From CAG-217 sp963638105 (GTDB taxonomy: Bacteria; Bacillota; Clostridia; Oscillospirales; Acutalibacteraceae): 64,000 nucleotides of DNA. Each line of letters opens with the position of its first letter. Within the stretch, counting starts at the first letter, position 1. The notes beneath the pieces were generated by a model. It was not told the origin of the DNA. It saw only the letters and a program-made list of their open reading frames with translations, and did not search any database. Where the stretch lies: contig CAVHPP010000001.1 in assembly GCA_963638105.1 (NCBI GenBank), positions 1-64,000 of the forward strand, in the 5' to 3' direction. Below, piece after piece: positions 9,587-18,876 of the stretch. Made by a program: the position numbers and the translations under genes.

Positions 9587-10078
9587 ATGGGTTTACTGGA
9601 TAAGTTCAAAGAGATCATTACCGAGAATGATGATGATTTTGACGATTACTATGACGACGACAACCGGGACTACGGTTTGGCTGCCCCGGAGCGGGCAGAG
9701 CGCCAGGAGCGCCCCCGGCACGAGCGGGCGCCAAAGCCGGAGCGCCAGGAGCGCCCTCGCAGCAGAGGACGGGACGATAAGGTGGTCAATATCCACACCA
9801 CCACCCAGTTGCAGGTGGTGCTGGTGAAGCCGGAGCGGTTTGAAGAGGCTGCCTCCATCGGCGACAATTTGAATGCCAAGCGTACGGTGGTGCTGAATTT
9901 GGAGAGCACCAACCGAGATATTGCACGCAGACTGCTGGATTTTCTCAGCGGCGTGGCGTATGCCAACAACGGCCAGATCAAGCGGGTAGCCAACAGCACC
10001 TATATCATTACGCCTTATAATGTAGATGTAATGGGCGATCTGATCGATGAGCTTGAGAACAACGGTATGTTTATGTGA
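9587..10078 (+). CDS. sepF: Cell division protein SepF
   Basis: Membrane tether and FtsZ-bundling partner in early division. The first 12 residues (MGLLDKFKEIIT) form the expected amphipathic membrane helix. An acidic then Arg/Pro/Glu-rich linker covers about residues 14-68, and the folded SepF domain about 75-163, including the VVLNLE and DFLSG stretches. Start ATG 9587 follows AAGGAGAGG. 163 aa. Located between yggS and divIVA. Confidence 0.95.
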   Translation: MGLLDKFKEIITENDDDFDDYYDDDNRDYGLAAPERAERQERPRHERAPKPERQERPRSRGRDDKVVNIHTTTQLQVVLVKPERFEEAASIGDNLNAKRTVVLNLESTNRDIARRLLDFLSGVAYANNGQIKRVANSTYIITPYNVDVMGDLIDELENNGMFM

Positions 10079-10097
10079 GGAGAGAAGGAGAGAGAAT

Positions 10098-11279
10098 ATG
10101 ATTACACCCAGCCAAATTCGAGAAAAGAGCCTGTCTACCGTGCAAAGCGGCGGGTATGATAAGGAAGAAGTCAACGCCCTGCTGGCCCAGATCGTCGAGT
10201 CTTACCAGGCTGTGTACGATGAGAATAAAGAGTTGTACCGCAAAATGGAAATTCTGGCCGGTAAGATTGAGGAGTACAGAAATGAAGAGGACTCTATCAA
10301 GACCGCGCTGATCACCGCTCAAAAGATGGCGGATCGCATTGCCAAGGACGCCAAGGAAAAGGCGGAGGAGAAGCTTAGCGCGAGCGCAGCCACCGCCCAG
10401 CAGACGGTGACGGACGCCAAAGAAAAAGCGGACAAGATGGTGGCCGAGGCACGCACCTATGCCGCCAACTTTACCAAGGAGAAGCAGGACGCTGCCGAGT
10501 CCATTATTACCGAGGCGGAGGCCAAGGCCAACGACGCCATTGACGGCGCCAAGGTTGTGGCGCAGGAAATGCTCAACCAGGCCAAGCAGCTGTCTGAGGA
10601 GCTGATGAGCAAGGCGAAGAGTGAAAAAGCCTATCACGAGCAGCTGATTGAAAAGCTGCGCAGCGAGTCCAAGAGCTTTAAGGACAGCTTGCTGTCCCTG
10701 TATGAGAGCCAGATGGATCGCTTGGGCGATATGGTGGATTTGAAGCCCCAGGTGGACGAGGATCAAGCCCACATTGACTCTGTGGAGAGCGAGATGAGCC
10801 AGATCATCTCCAATATTGACGAGATCAACAAACTGCAAAGCCAGACTGCCGACGTGCCCACGGAGGAAGCTGCGGCACAGGAGCCGCCGACAGAGGATAC
10901 CGAGGGCGACACAGACGATGACCAAGTGGATCAGATCATTGACGAGATCGAGGAGAAGCAGGCGCCCGCAGCCAGCCCGGAGGAGGTCAGCAGCGCGCTG
11001 AACGCCTTTACCGAGGACGAAATCACCCCGCTGGACGAGAACGCCGCCACCATCAGCGAGATCGACGAGGAGCCGGAGTTAGAGCAGGTGCCCCCGCAGC
11101 AGGAGGAAAAGACCTTGTTTGACGAACAGGCCGCTATGCCCTTTGAGGATTATTTTCATGTCAAAAGCGGCGACGAGCGCACCAGCGAGACCATTTCCCT
11201 GACCGCTCCGGACGAGGACGAGTATGAGGAGGAAGAGGGATCTTCCAAGCTGCGCGGTTTCTTTAAGAAGAAAAAATAA
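10098..11279 (+). CDS. divIVA: DivIVA-family polar/septal coiled-coil protein, extended
   Basis: The N-terminal DivIVA domain (about residues 1-60) starts MITPSQIREKSLSTVQSGGYDKEEV, with the F/Y-x-G-Y membrane-binding turn region represented by SGGYD. Then a long Ala/Lys/Glu-rich coiled coil (about 60-245) and a very acidic tail (about 245-393) ending in a basic KLRGFFKKKK. At 393 aa it is far longer than B. subtilis DivIVA (164 aa). ATG 10098 has a GGAGAGAAGGAG ribosome site; the longer frame overlaps sepF and was rejected. Confidence 0.9.
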   Translation: MITPSQIREKSLSTVQSGGYDKEEVNALLAQIVESYQAVYDENKELYRKMEILAGKIEEYRNEEDSIKTALITAQKMADRIAKDAKEKAEEKLSASAATAQQTVTDAKEKADKMVAEARTYAANFTKEKQDAAESIITEAEAKANDAIDGAKVVAQEMLNQAKQLSEELMSKAKSEKAYHEQLIEKLRSESKSFKDSLLSLYESQMDRLGDMVDLKPQVDEDQAHIDSVESEMSQIISNIDEINKLQSQTADVPTEEAAAQEPPTEDTEGDTDDDQVDQIIDEIEEKQAPAASPEEVSSALNAFTEDEITPLDENAATISEIDEEPELEQVPPQQEEKTLFDEQAAMPFEDYFHVKSGDERTSETISLTAPDEDEYEEEEGSSKLRGFFKKKK

Positions 11280-11309
11280 TTTACATACACAGTAGGAGTA
11301 ACAAGAAGC

Positions 11310-14105
11310 ATGGATTATAACCAAACACTGAATTTACCCAAGACCGACTTTCCCATGCGGGCAGCTTTGCCCCAGCGGGAGCCGGAGTTCTTGAAAGCAT
11401 GGGAAGAAAATGACCAGTACCGTCAGCTGATGCAGCACAACGAGGGCAAGCCCCTGTTTGTGCTGCACGACGGCCCGCCGTACGCCAACGGTGATATTCA
11501 CATCGGCCACGCCATGAACAAGACCTTAAAGGACTTTATCGTGCGCTACAAGAATATGACCGGGTTCCAGTCTCCCTATGTGCCCGGCTGGGATACCCAC
11601 GGCCTGCCCACAGAGCTGAAAGCCAGAAAGCAGGCGGGCATCGGCGCCGGCAGCGACATTTCCGATCTGGAACTGCGTAAGATTTGCCGAGAGACCGCGC
11701 TGAGCTATGTAGATATTCAGCGGGAGTCCTTTAAGCGCCTGGGCGTGATCGGCGAGTGGGACCACCCTTACATTACCCTGACCAAGGACTTTGAGGAAGA
11801 GCAGATTAAGGTATTTGCCACCATGGCTTCTCAGGGTCACATCTATAAGGGCTTAAAGCCGGTGTATTGGTGCCCGGACTGTAAGACCGCCCTTGCCGAG
11901 GCGGAGATTGAGTATGGCGAGGATCCCTGCCATTCTATTTATGTGAAGTTCCAGGTCACGGACGATATGGGCAAGCTCACTGCACTGGGTGCGGATTTGA
12001 GCAAGACCTACTTTGTGATTTGGACCACCACCACCTGGACCCTGCCGGCCAATGTGGCCATCTGCGTAGGCCCCAATTTTGAGTATTCTCTGGTCAAGAG
12101 CGGCGACGAGTATTATGTGATGGCTACCGACCTGGTAGACGCCGCTATGGCGGACCGTGGCACCACGGACTATGAGACCGTGGGCGTAATCCGGGGCAGC
12201 GAGCTGGAGTATATGAAGACTCAGCACCCGTTTATTGACCGCACCTCTTTGGTGATTGTGGGCGATCATGTCACGCTGGAGAGCGGTACCGGTTGCGTAC
12301 ACACGGCACCGGGCCACGGTGTGGATGACTTTATCGTGTGCCAAAAGTACCCGGAGATCCCCACCGTTGTGCCGGTAGATGCCGAGGGCAGACTGACGGA
12401 GGAGGCCGGACAGTTCGCCGGGCTGACCACCGATGAGGCCAACAAGCCCATTGCGGAGCATTTGGAGAAAATCGGCGCTTTGTTTGCGCTGAAGAAGATT
12501 GTCCACCAGTACCCTCATTGCTGGCGTTGCCATAAGCCCATCATCTTCCGCGCCACCTCTCAGTGGTTCTGCTCGGTAGATGATTTTAAGGAGGCTGCTG
12601 TGGCTGCCACCGAGGATGTGCAGTGGTATCCGGCCTGGGGCAAGGACCGTATGCAGTCCATGATCCAGGAGCGCGCCGATTGGTGCATCTCCCGTCAGCG
12701 CAAGTGGGGTGTGCCCATTCCCGTATTTTATTGTAAAGACTGCGGCAAGGAGATCGTGGATAAAGATCTGATGCTGCGGGTATCTAAGATCTTTGGTCAG
12801 GAAGGCTCTGACGCCTGGTTCGCCCACGAGGCGGAATATTTCCTGCCGGAGGATTATAAGTGCCCCCACTGCGGCGCACAAAAGGGCTTTGAAAAAGAAA
12901 GCGACATTATGGATGTGTGGTTCGACTCCGGCTCCAGCCACGCAGCGGTGCTCAAGCAGCGCCCCTATTTGAAGTGGCCGGCAGATGTGTATTTGGAGGG
13001 TGCCGACCAGTACAGAGGCTGGTTCCAGTCCTCTTTGCTCACCAGCGTAGCCGCCGGGCAGCCTGCGCCCTTTAAGCAGATTATCACCCACGGCTGGACC
13101 GTAGACGGTGAGGGCAAGAAGATGAGCAAGTCCCTGGGCAACGGTATTGACCCGGCGGATATTATCAACCAGTACGGCGCGGATATTCTGCGTTTGTGGG
13201 TGGCTTCTTCCGATTACCACGCGGATGTGCGCATCAGTAAGGAAATTTTGAAGCAGCTGTCGGATAATTACAGAAAGATCCGCAACACCGCTCGTTATTG
13301 CCTGGGCAACCTGTATGACTTTGACCCGGACAAGGATATGGTGCCCAACGATCAGTTGGAAGAGCTGGATAAATACGCGCTGATGAAGCTGGATCAGGTT
13401 CTGGCTACCGCCCGCGGCGGGTACGAGGCGTACGAGTACCACACCGCCGCCCACGCGCTGCACAACTTCTGCGTGGTGGATATGAGTAACTTCTACTTTG
13501 ATGTGCTCAAGGATCGGCTGTACACTTCTGCGCCGAGCAGCGCTACCCGCCGTGCCGCCCAGACCGTATTGTATAAGGTGTTGGACGCACTGACCTTGGT
13601 GCTGACCCCCATTTTGGCCTTTACCTGTGACGAGATCTGGAAGGCAATGCCCCATGCAGCGGGCAGAGATCCCCGGTCTCCGCTGTTTAACGATATTCCC
13701 CAGCCGACGTACATTGCTGCGGACGCGGACTTTATGGCTAAGTGGGATCGGATCCATCGGATTCGTGAAGATGTGCAGAAGGCACTGGAACTGGCGCGTA
13801 AGGACAAGACCATTGGTAAGTCCTTGGAGGCCAAGGTGACCTTGCACGCGGCAGGCGAGCTGCACGATTTCTTGCAGAGTGTTGAGAGCCAGCTGCCGGA
13901 GATCTTCATTACCTCCGCTGTGGCACTGTCCGACGGTGAGGGCGACTTTACCGGCGAGGTAGAGGGGCTGCGCGTGTCCGTATCTAAGGCAGACGGCGAA
14001 AAGTGCGAGCGCTGCTGGAAGTACGATGAGACCGTAGGTCAAAACGAAGAGCATCCCACCCTGTGCGCCCACTGCGCGGCTGCACTGGCAGAGATGAACA
14101 AATAA
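11310..14105 (+). CDS. ileS: Isoleucyl-tRNA synthetase
   Basis: Class I synthetase charging tRNA-Ile. HIGH motif exact in GDIHIGHAMNK (near residue 53); KMSKS exact in KKMSKSLGNG (near residue 605). The editing domain lies between them (TTTTWTLPANVA). The C-terminal zinc site is CERCWKY with CAHC. 931 aa fits the bacterial enzyme. Only 30 bases separate it from divIVA, too little for a T-box leader, so expression is likely from the upstream operon promoter. Confidence 0.98.
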   Translation: MDYNQTLNLPKTDFPMRAALPQREPEFLKAWEENDQYRQLMQHNEGKPLFVLHDGPPYANGDIHIGHAMNKTLKDFIVRYKNMTGFQSPYVPGWDTHGLPTELKARKQAGIGAGSDISDLELRKICRETALSYVDIQRESFKRLGVIGEWDHPYITLTKDFEEEQIKVFATMASQGHIYKGLKPVYWCPDCKTALAEAEIEYGEDPCHSIYVKFQVTDDMGKLTALGADLSKTYFVIWTTTTWTLPANVAICVGPNFEYSLVKSGDEYYVMATDLVDAAMADRGTTDYETVGVIRGSELEYMKTQHPFIDRTSLVIVGDHVTLESGTGCVHTAPGHGVDDFIVCQKYPEIPTVVPVDAEGRLTEEAGQFAGLTTDEANKPIAEHLEKIGALFALKKIVHQYPHCWRCHKPIIFRATSQWFCSVDDFKEAAVAATEDVQWYPAWGKDRMQSMIQERADWCISRQRKWGVPIPVFYCKDCGKEIVDKDLMLRVSKIFGQEGSDAWFAHEAEYFLPEDYKCPHCGAQKGFEKESDIMDVWFDSGSSHAAVLKQRPYLKWPADVYLEGADQYRGWFQSSLLTSVAAGQPAPFKQIITHGWTVDGEGKKMSKSLGNGIDPADIINQYGADILRLWVASSDYHADVRISKEILKQLSDNYRKIRNTARYCLGNLYDFDPDKDMVPNDQLEELDKYALMKLDQVLATARGGYEAYEYHTAAHALHNFCVVDMSNFYFDVLKDRLYTSAPSSATRRAAQTVLYKVLDALTLVLTPILAFTCDEIWKAMPHAAGRDPRSPLFNDIPQPTYIAADADFMAKWDRIHRIREDVQKALELARKDKTIGKSLEAKVTLHAAGELHDFLQSVESQLPEIFITSAVALSDGEGDFTGEVEGLRVSVSKADGEKCERCWKYDETVGQNEEHPTLCAHCAAALAEMNK

Positions 14106-14119
14106 AGAACGACCCATAC

Positions 14120-14154
14120 GGGGGCAGACGCGGCTGCTCTGCCCCCGCCTTTTT
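14120..14154 (+). terminator. Intrinsic terminator after ileS
   Basis: Nine-pair GC-rich stem (14120-14128 with 14138-14146) then a T-run at 14150-14154, ending just before lspA. Partial read-through is probably needed for lspA, as I see no promoter in the gap. Confidence 0.75.
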
Positions 14155-14169
14155 ATGTACGGAGAGTTT

Positions 14170-14673
14170 ATGAAGCATAGAAAAAAACACATTTGGGCCT
14201 CTATTATGATCCTACTGATCGTGGCCTTTGACCAGGTGACCAAGCGACTGGCGGAAAGTGCGCTGATGGGGGGCAAGATTGTCACTTTGCTGCCCGGTGC
14301 GGTGCAGTTGCGCTATGCCCGCAATACCGGGATGGCCTTTAGTCTGTTCAGCGGTGCTCGGTGGGTGTTTGTGGCGCTGACCGCCTTGGTGTGTGCCGGT
14401 GTGCTTTTTTATATGTTTCGCAACAAATGCCGTTCCTTGTGGGGCTACTGGAGCCTGGGGGTGCTGGTGGCCGGCGGTTTGGGCAATCTGATTGACCGGG
14501 TGCTGTACGGCTATGTGATCGACTTTATCGAGCCGACTTTTATGCAATTTGCCGTGTTTAATATTGCGGATTGCGCCGTGACCTGCGGCGGTATCAGCTT
14601 TGTGCTGTGGCTGGCGGTAGATCTGTTCCGCTCCGGCGACGGCAAGAAGGGAACGGCCCATGACGGAAAATGA
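14170..14673 (+). CDS. lspA: Lipoprotein signal peptidase LspA
   Basis: Aspartyl protease in the membrane that removes signal peptides from diacylglyceryl-prolipoproteins. Four hydrophobic helices; catalytic aspartates in the conserved GNLIDR and FNIADCAV motifs; RNTGMAFSLF is the family N-terminal signature. ATG 14170 has GGAGAG at 14161-14166; ATG 14155 lies within the terminator T-run and has no ribosome site. 167 aa. Overlaps rluD by 14 bases. Confidence 0.95.
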   Translation: MKHRKKHIWASIMILLIVAFDQVTKRLAESALMGGKIVTLLPGAVQLRYARNTGMAFSLFSGARWVFVALTALVCAGVLFYMFRNKCRSLWGYWSLGVLVAGGLGNLIDRVLYGYVIDFIEPTFMQFAVFNIADCAVTCGGISFVLWLAVDLFRSGDGKKGTAHDGK

Positions 14674-15601
14674 GCGGCAGCCGGTGCGTGCCTTTACCGT
14701 GGACGAAACAGCGGCAGGGGAGCGACTGGACAAGTTTTTAAGCACCGTGTGTCCGGATCTGACCCGATCGGCGGCGGCGCGAGTGATTGAGGAGGGCGGC
14801 GTACTGCTGGACGGCGCCCCGGGAAATAAGAAAGACAAGCTACGCCCGGGCACCCGGGTGGAGCTGCGCCTGCCGGAGCCAAAGCCTATGGAGGTATTGC
14901 CGGAACATATCCCCTTAGATGTGGTTTATGAGGACGGCGACCTGCTGGTGGTGAACAAGCCTAAGGGCATGGTGGTGCACCCGGCACCGGGGAATTATAC
15001 CGGCACGCTGGTGAACGCGTTGCTGTACTACTGCGGCGACTCCCTCAGCGGTGTGGGCGGCGTGATCCGACCGGGGATTGTTCATCGGATTGACAAGGAT
15101 ACCAGCGGTCTGCTCATGGTAGCCAAGAACGACTTTGCCCATGTGGATCTGGCCCGGCAGATTCAGGAACACAGTTTTCACCGGGCGTACCAAGCGGTGG
15201 TGTACGGCAATGTGACCGCAGACAGCGGCACGGTGTGCCAACCCATCGGTCGCAGTCCCAAGGATCGCAAAAAAATGGCGGTGACCCAACAGAACAGCAA
15301 GCCGGCCACCACCCATTATAGTGTGTTGGAGCGATTTGGGGACTTTACGCATATTCGCTGTGTATTGGAAACCGGGCGCACCCACCAAATTCGGGTGCAC
15401 ATGGCCTATATCGGTCACCCGTTGGCCGGAGATCCGGTGTACGGATCGCGGCGTGTGATCACCTCCCTGGGCGGGCAGTGTCTGCATGCAGGGGAGATTG
15501 GCTTTATCCATCCCAGAACCGGGGCAGAAATGCGGTTTGAAGCACCGCTGCCCTCGTATTTCACATCATTTTTACACACTTGCAGGGAAAAGAAAAGGTG
15601 A
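14660..15601 (+). CDS. rluD: RluD-family 23S rRNA pseudouridine synthase
   Basis: Isomerises uridines in 23S rRNA (large-subunit RluA/RluD family). An S4-like RNA-binding domain occupies about residues 15-80 and the catalytic domain about 90-300. Active-site Asp in HRIDKDTSG; ETGRTHQIRVHM and GDPVYG are conserved core motifs. lspA-rluD adjacency is common in Bacillota. 313 aa. Confidence 0.95.
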   Translation: MTENERQPVRAFTVDETAAGERLDKFLSTVCPDLTRSAAARVIEEGGVLLDGAPGNKKDKLRPGTRVELRLPEPKPMEVLPEHIPLDVVYEDGDLLVVNKPKGMVVHPAPGNYTGTLVNALLYYCGDSLSGVGGVIRPGIVHRIDKDTSGLLMVAKNDFAHVDLARQIQEHSFHRAYQAVVYGNVTADSGTVCQPIGRSPKDRKKMAVTQQNSKPATTHYSVLERFGDFTHIRCVLETGRTHQIRVHMAYIGHPLAGDPVYGSRRVITSLGGQCLHAGEIGFIHPRTGAEMRFEAPLPSYFTSFLHTCREKKR

Positions 15602-15605
15602 GCGT

Positions 15606-16472
15606 ATGAGTCAAAAGGATTTTAGCAATTGGCTGGTGGTGTCAGATATTGACGGCACATTGAATAACAAAGCACGCAAGCTGCCTCGGCGTAATTATGA
15701 CGCCATTAAGGCGTTTACAGAGGCGGGAGGCAACTTTACCTTGGCTTCCGGACGGCTGACCTCCAGCTTGAAGCGTAACTACGACCGTATCACCCCCAAT
15801 CAACCGGCGGTGGTACTCAACGGCGCGGGTATTTATGACTTTCAGCAGGAGAAGATGATTTGGCGCAGTACCATTCAGCAGGAGGGGCACGAGTTTGTGC
15901 GCTATATCATCAATAAGTTCAGTGACAGCTTTAAGAGCGTGGATGTGGGAATTTATTTTGACGATTATGTGTATATCGTCAAAAACGGCGCTCTGTCCCA
16001 GGGAACCATGGATATTGATAAGGCGCACTACGAGGTGACCTCCATTGATAAGGTGCCCAAGGAAGGGTGGATGAAGGTGATCTTTTGGTCCAACCCCATT
16101 ACCATGAACCGGCTGCGCTATGTGATTGACCGCAGCGACACGGCAGGTATGAACTTTATGGCCTCCTCCCCATGGAGTATGGAAATGCTGCAAAAGGGCA
16201 CCCACAAGGGCACGGCCATTATGGTGCTGGCAGATAAGCTGGGCATTGACCGGGACCATGTGGCGGCCATCGGCGATTATTATAATGACTGGGATATGCT
16301 AAAGACCGTGGGTCTGCCGGCCTGTGCCGGTCAGGCACCTAAGGCTATTCATGAGATTTGCCAGTTTGAAGCCTGCCACTGCAACCAGGGCTGCGTGGCG
16401 GATCTGCTGGGGTATATTATGTCCGGTCAGGCGGAGCAGCACATTGCTCGTCCGACCCTGCTGCGAGGATAA
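15606..16472 (+). CDS. Cof-type HAD-superfamily phosphatase
   Basis: Cytoplasmic phosphatase of unknown substrate; related enzymes act on sugar phosphates and on FMN or PLP. HAD motif I is DIDGT (D14, D16); motif II SGR in LASGRLTSS; motif III/IV K and GDYYNDWDML with its two Asp. The C2B-type cap lies between motifs II and III. ATG 15606 was chosen over upstream codons that overlap rluD. 288 aa. Confidence 0.9.
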   Translation: MSQKDFSNWLVVSDIDGTLNNKARKLPRRNYDAIKAFTEAGGNFTLASGRLTSSLKRNYDRITPNQPAVVLNGAGIYDFQQEKMIWRSTIQQEGHEFVRYIINKFSDSFKSVDVGIYFDDYVYIVKNGALSQGTMDIDKAHYEVTSIDKVPKEGWMKVIFWSNPITMNRLRYVIDRSDTAGMNFMASSPWSMEMLQKGTHKGTAIMVLADKLGIDRDHVAAIGDYYNDWDMLKTVGLPACAGQAPKAIHEICQFEACHCNQGCVADLLGYIMSGQAEQHIARPTLLRG

Positions 16473-16475
16473 GAA

Positions 16476-17315
16476 ATGTTGATTTTAGGTGCGCATTTAA
16501 GCGCAAGCAAGGGCTATGCCCACATGCTGCGAGAGGCACAGTCCATCGGTGCCAATACCTTTCAGTTCTTTACCCGCAATCCCCGTGGCGGTGCCGTCAA
16601 GGCCCAGGACCCGGCGGATGTGGCCGCCTTTTTGCAGGGGGCGCAGGCTGCGGACTTTGGTACGGTGCTGGCCCATGCACCGTATACCATGAATTTGTGC
16701 AGTGATAAGGAACGCACCCGCACCTTTGCCAAAGAGGTGTTTGCCGATGATCTGCAACGGCTGGAGGCGCTGCCCGGCACGCTGTATAACTTCCACCCCG
16801 GCTCCCATGTGGGGCAGGGGACGGACGCCGGGATTGCCTATATCATCCGGGCGCTGAACGACCTGCTGACCCCGGAGCAGCACACCACTGTACTGCTGGA
16901 GACCATGGCCGGTAAGGGCAGCGAGGTAGGTGGCACCTTTGAGGAGCTGCGCCGTATTATAGACGGTGTGCAGCTGCAAGACAAGATCGGCGTGTGCCTG
17001 GACACCTGCCATGTGAGCGATGGCGGGTACCCTTTGGCAGAGGATTTGGACGGTGTGCTGGAGGAGTTTGACCGGGTGATCGGCCTGGACAGATTGCGGG
17101 CACTGCACCTGAACGACTCCAAGAATTCTTGCGGTTCCCATAAAGACCGACACGAGCAGATCGGTAAAGGTTTTTTGGGTATAGAGACCTTTCGCCGGAT
17201 CATCAATCACCCGGCGCTGCGGGGACTGCCTATGTTCTTAGAGACGCCCAATGACTTGTCCGGCTACCAAGAGGAAATTGCCCTGCTGCGCAGCCTGGAG
17301 CAACCGTCAAAGTAA
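16476..17315 (+). CDS. nfo: Endonuclease IV (AP endonuclease)
   Basis: Cleaves DNA 5' of abasic sites in base-excision repair. TIM-barrel with three-metal zinc site; GAHLSASKG at the N-terminus, NFHPGSHVG, LLETMAGKG, CLDTCHV, HLNDSKNSCGSHKDRHEQIGKG and FLETP are the zinc-ligand strands of the Nfo family. Starts three bases after the HAD gene, so probably in the same transcript, and ends at a bidirectional terminator. 279 aa. Confidence 0.97.
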   Translation: MLILGAHLSASKGYAHMLREAQSIGANTFQFFTRNPRGGAVKAQDPADVAAFLQGAQAADFGTVLAHAPYTMNLCSDKERTRTFAKEVFADDLQRLEALPGTLYNFHPGSHVGQGTDAGIAYIIRALNDLLTPEQHTTVLLETMAGKGSEVGGTFEELRRIIDGVQLQDKIGVCLDTCHVSDGGYPLAEDLDGVLEEFDRVIGLDRLRALHLNDSKNSCGSHKDRHEQIGKGFLGIETFRRIINHPALRGLPMFLETPNDLSGYQEEIALLRSLEQPSK

Positions 17316-17328
17316 AATGAACATAAGA

Positions 17329-17365
17329 AAAAGCACGGCTTCTGTCAAAGAAGTCGTGCTTTTTT
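17329..17365. terminator. Bidirectional terminator between nfo and cpsB
   Basis: Perfect long stem (17332-17343 with 17349-17360) flanked by A-rich sequence on the left and six T on the right, serving the convergent nfo and cpsB. Confidence 0.85.
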
Positions 17366-17370
17366 ATGCG

Positions 17371-18090
17371 TTAGCAGCCCAGCAGAGTGTGGGCATTTTG
17401 GATTAAGGCTTGCAGGGCGCTGTCACCAAATTTTTTGACGATCACGGCGGCGCCGTCTGCATAATCCGGCGGGCGGGTGCCCAGGTTGTGACAGTCGGAG
17501 CCAATCAGGTCAATGCGCCCGCTGTCCAGATACTTCAGCAGTTTGCGCCGCACCCCAAAAGAGGCGTTTGCAAAGGAACTGATGTTTACTTGGGTGGCGC
17601 AGCCCATATCCCGCAATTCGTCGATCAAACCGGGGTGCTCCATCAGCGCTTTGTATCGCTCAATGTGTGCCAAAACAGGCCGTATGCCGTGGTCGCAGGT
17701 CAGCGCCGTGATCCGATCCAGGGTCTCCGTGCCGAAGTTGTCGCCGAAGTTGTGCTCCAGCAGGGCACACCGGGTGCCTGTGACGCAGATCGGGGTCAGA
17801 TCCGGGTTGTTCATCAGATAGCGGCTTACATACACCTCTGCACCCAGCAGCAGCCGGGGCGCGTCCGGGGGCAGAGCAGCCTGCAAGCTGGCAAAAGCCG
17901 CGTTCCGTCGGGCGATAAAGTCCGCCAAAGAAATAGAATCCGAGTAATAATGGGGCGTAAGCACTACGGTCTCTGCCCCTTGCAGCGCCAGGCGGCGGAG
18001 CATTTTTACGCTGGTTTCCGTATCTTTGGAGCCGTCGTCCACGCCGGGGAGAATGTGGCAGTGCATTTCGATCAAGCGGGGGATCACCAT
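17371..18090 (-). CDS. cpsB: CpsB/YwqE-type protein-tyrosine phosphatase (PHP fold)
   Basis: Metal-dependent phosphatase that removes phosphate from BY-kinases. The PHP metal motifs MHCHILPGVDDG (N-terminus), LTPHYY, LGAEVY, LAHIERY and GSDCHN supply the expected His/Asp ligands. Last gene of the minus-strand cpsC-cpsD-cpsB trio, 17 bases after the kinase. No glycosyltransferases accompany it, so the polysaccharide it helps control is made elsewhere. 239 aa. Confidence 0.92.
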   Translation of the reverse strand: MVIPRLIEMHCHILPGVDDGSKDTETSVKMLRRLALQGAETVVLTPHYYSDSISLADFIARRNAAFASLQAALPPDAPRLLLGAEVYVSRYLMNNPDLTPICVTGTRCALLEHNFGDNFGTETLDRITALTCDHGIRPVLAHIERYKALMEHPGLIDELRDMGCATQVNISSFANASFGVRRKLLKYLDSGRIDLIGSDCHNLGTRPPDYADGAAVIVKKFGDSALQALIQNAHTLLGC

Positions 18091-18107
18091 AGCATCACCT
18101 TGTCCGA

Positions 18108-18875
18108 TTATTCTGCGCCGGCGTCATACCCGTAACCGTAGCCATATCCATAGTCATAGCCGTACTTGTAGCGGGAGTAGCGAGAGCGCTTATCTTCTGC
18201 AAAATTGTAAATAAAGCCAAGCACCTTGGCGTCAATGAACTCCAGGGATTCCATCACCTTTTGCACTTCCGGGTGGGTGGAGCCGTTGGCACGCACCACA
18301 ATCACCACGCCGTCGGACTCCCGGATAATGGGCAGGGCGTCAGACACCACATTCAGCGGCGGTGTGTCAATGATCACATAGTCATAGTCCCGACTGATCT
18401 GCTGCAAAAACTCAGCCATAGGCTCGCTGCCCAGCAGCTCTGCCGGATTGGGCGGAATGGAGCCGGCGCACAGCAGCGATAGGTTGGGAAATTCCGTTCT
18501 GTGGATAATGCTGTACAGGTCCGTCTTAGGGCCGTTGTTTTTTACCGAATCACTGATGTAGTTGGTCAATCCCGGTGCATTGGATACGCCAAAGTAGTGG
18601 TGCATCTTGGGCTTGCGCAGGTCGCAATCAATAAGCAGCACCCGCTGGTCTGCCTGGGCAATGGAGATGGCCAGGTTGATGGTGGTGGTCGTTTTGCCCT
18701 CGGCAGGGGAGCCGGAGGATACCACAATGGTTTTGCATCCCTTTTTCAGAATGGAGAGCATAATGTTGGTACGAATGCTCTTGTAGGCCTCCTCAATCCG
18801 GAACTTCTGCGCCGGATCCATGTTGGCATTGGAGATCAGGGTGCGGGCAAAGGGATTGTTCGCTTTTTTAGCCAT
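18108..18875 (-). CDS. cpsD: BY-type tyrosine kinase CpsD/CapB
   Basis: Cytoplasmic ATPase-like tyrosine kinase working with the membrane adaptor CpsC to control capsule or exopolysaccharide export. Walker A SSGSPAEGKTTTT, Walker A' LLIDCDLRKP, Walker B VIIDTPP. The C-terminal tail carries a tyrosine cluster with alternating Gly-Tyr, the autophosphorylation region. ATG 18875 (minus strand) has AAAGGGG upstream and starts one base after cpsC stops; longer frames run into cpsC. 255 aa. Confidence 0.95.
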   Translation of the reverse strand: MAKKANNPFARTLISNANMDPAQKFRIEEAYKSIRTNIMLSILKKGCKTIVVSSGSPAEGKTTTTINLAISIAQADQRVLLIDCDLRKPKMHHYFGVSNAPGLTNYISDSVKNNGPKTDLYSIIHRTEFPNLSLLCAGSIPPNPAELLGSEPMAEFLQQISRDYDYVIIDTPPLNVVSDALPIIRESDGVVIVVRANGSTHPEVQKVMESLEFIDAKVLGFIYNFAEDKRSRYSRYKYGYDYGYGYGYGYDAGAE

Positions 18876-18876
18876 C

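Noticed and set aside
11280..11309. T-box leader for ileS
   Set aside because: Only 30 bases separate divIVA and ileS, too few for a T-box.
11853..14285. 810-codon minus-strand open frame opposite ileS
   Set aside because: Antisense shadow produced by codon bias; ileS on the plus strand has all catalytic motifs and the antisense protein resembles nothing.
18108..18180. Tandem DNA repeat encoding Gly-Tyr in cpsD
   Set aside because: A short low-complexity coding stretch typical of BY-kinase tails, not a separate repeat element.
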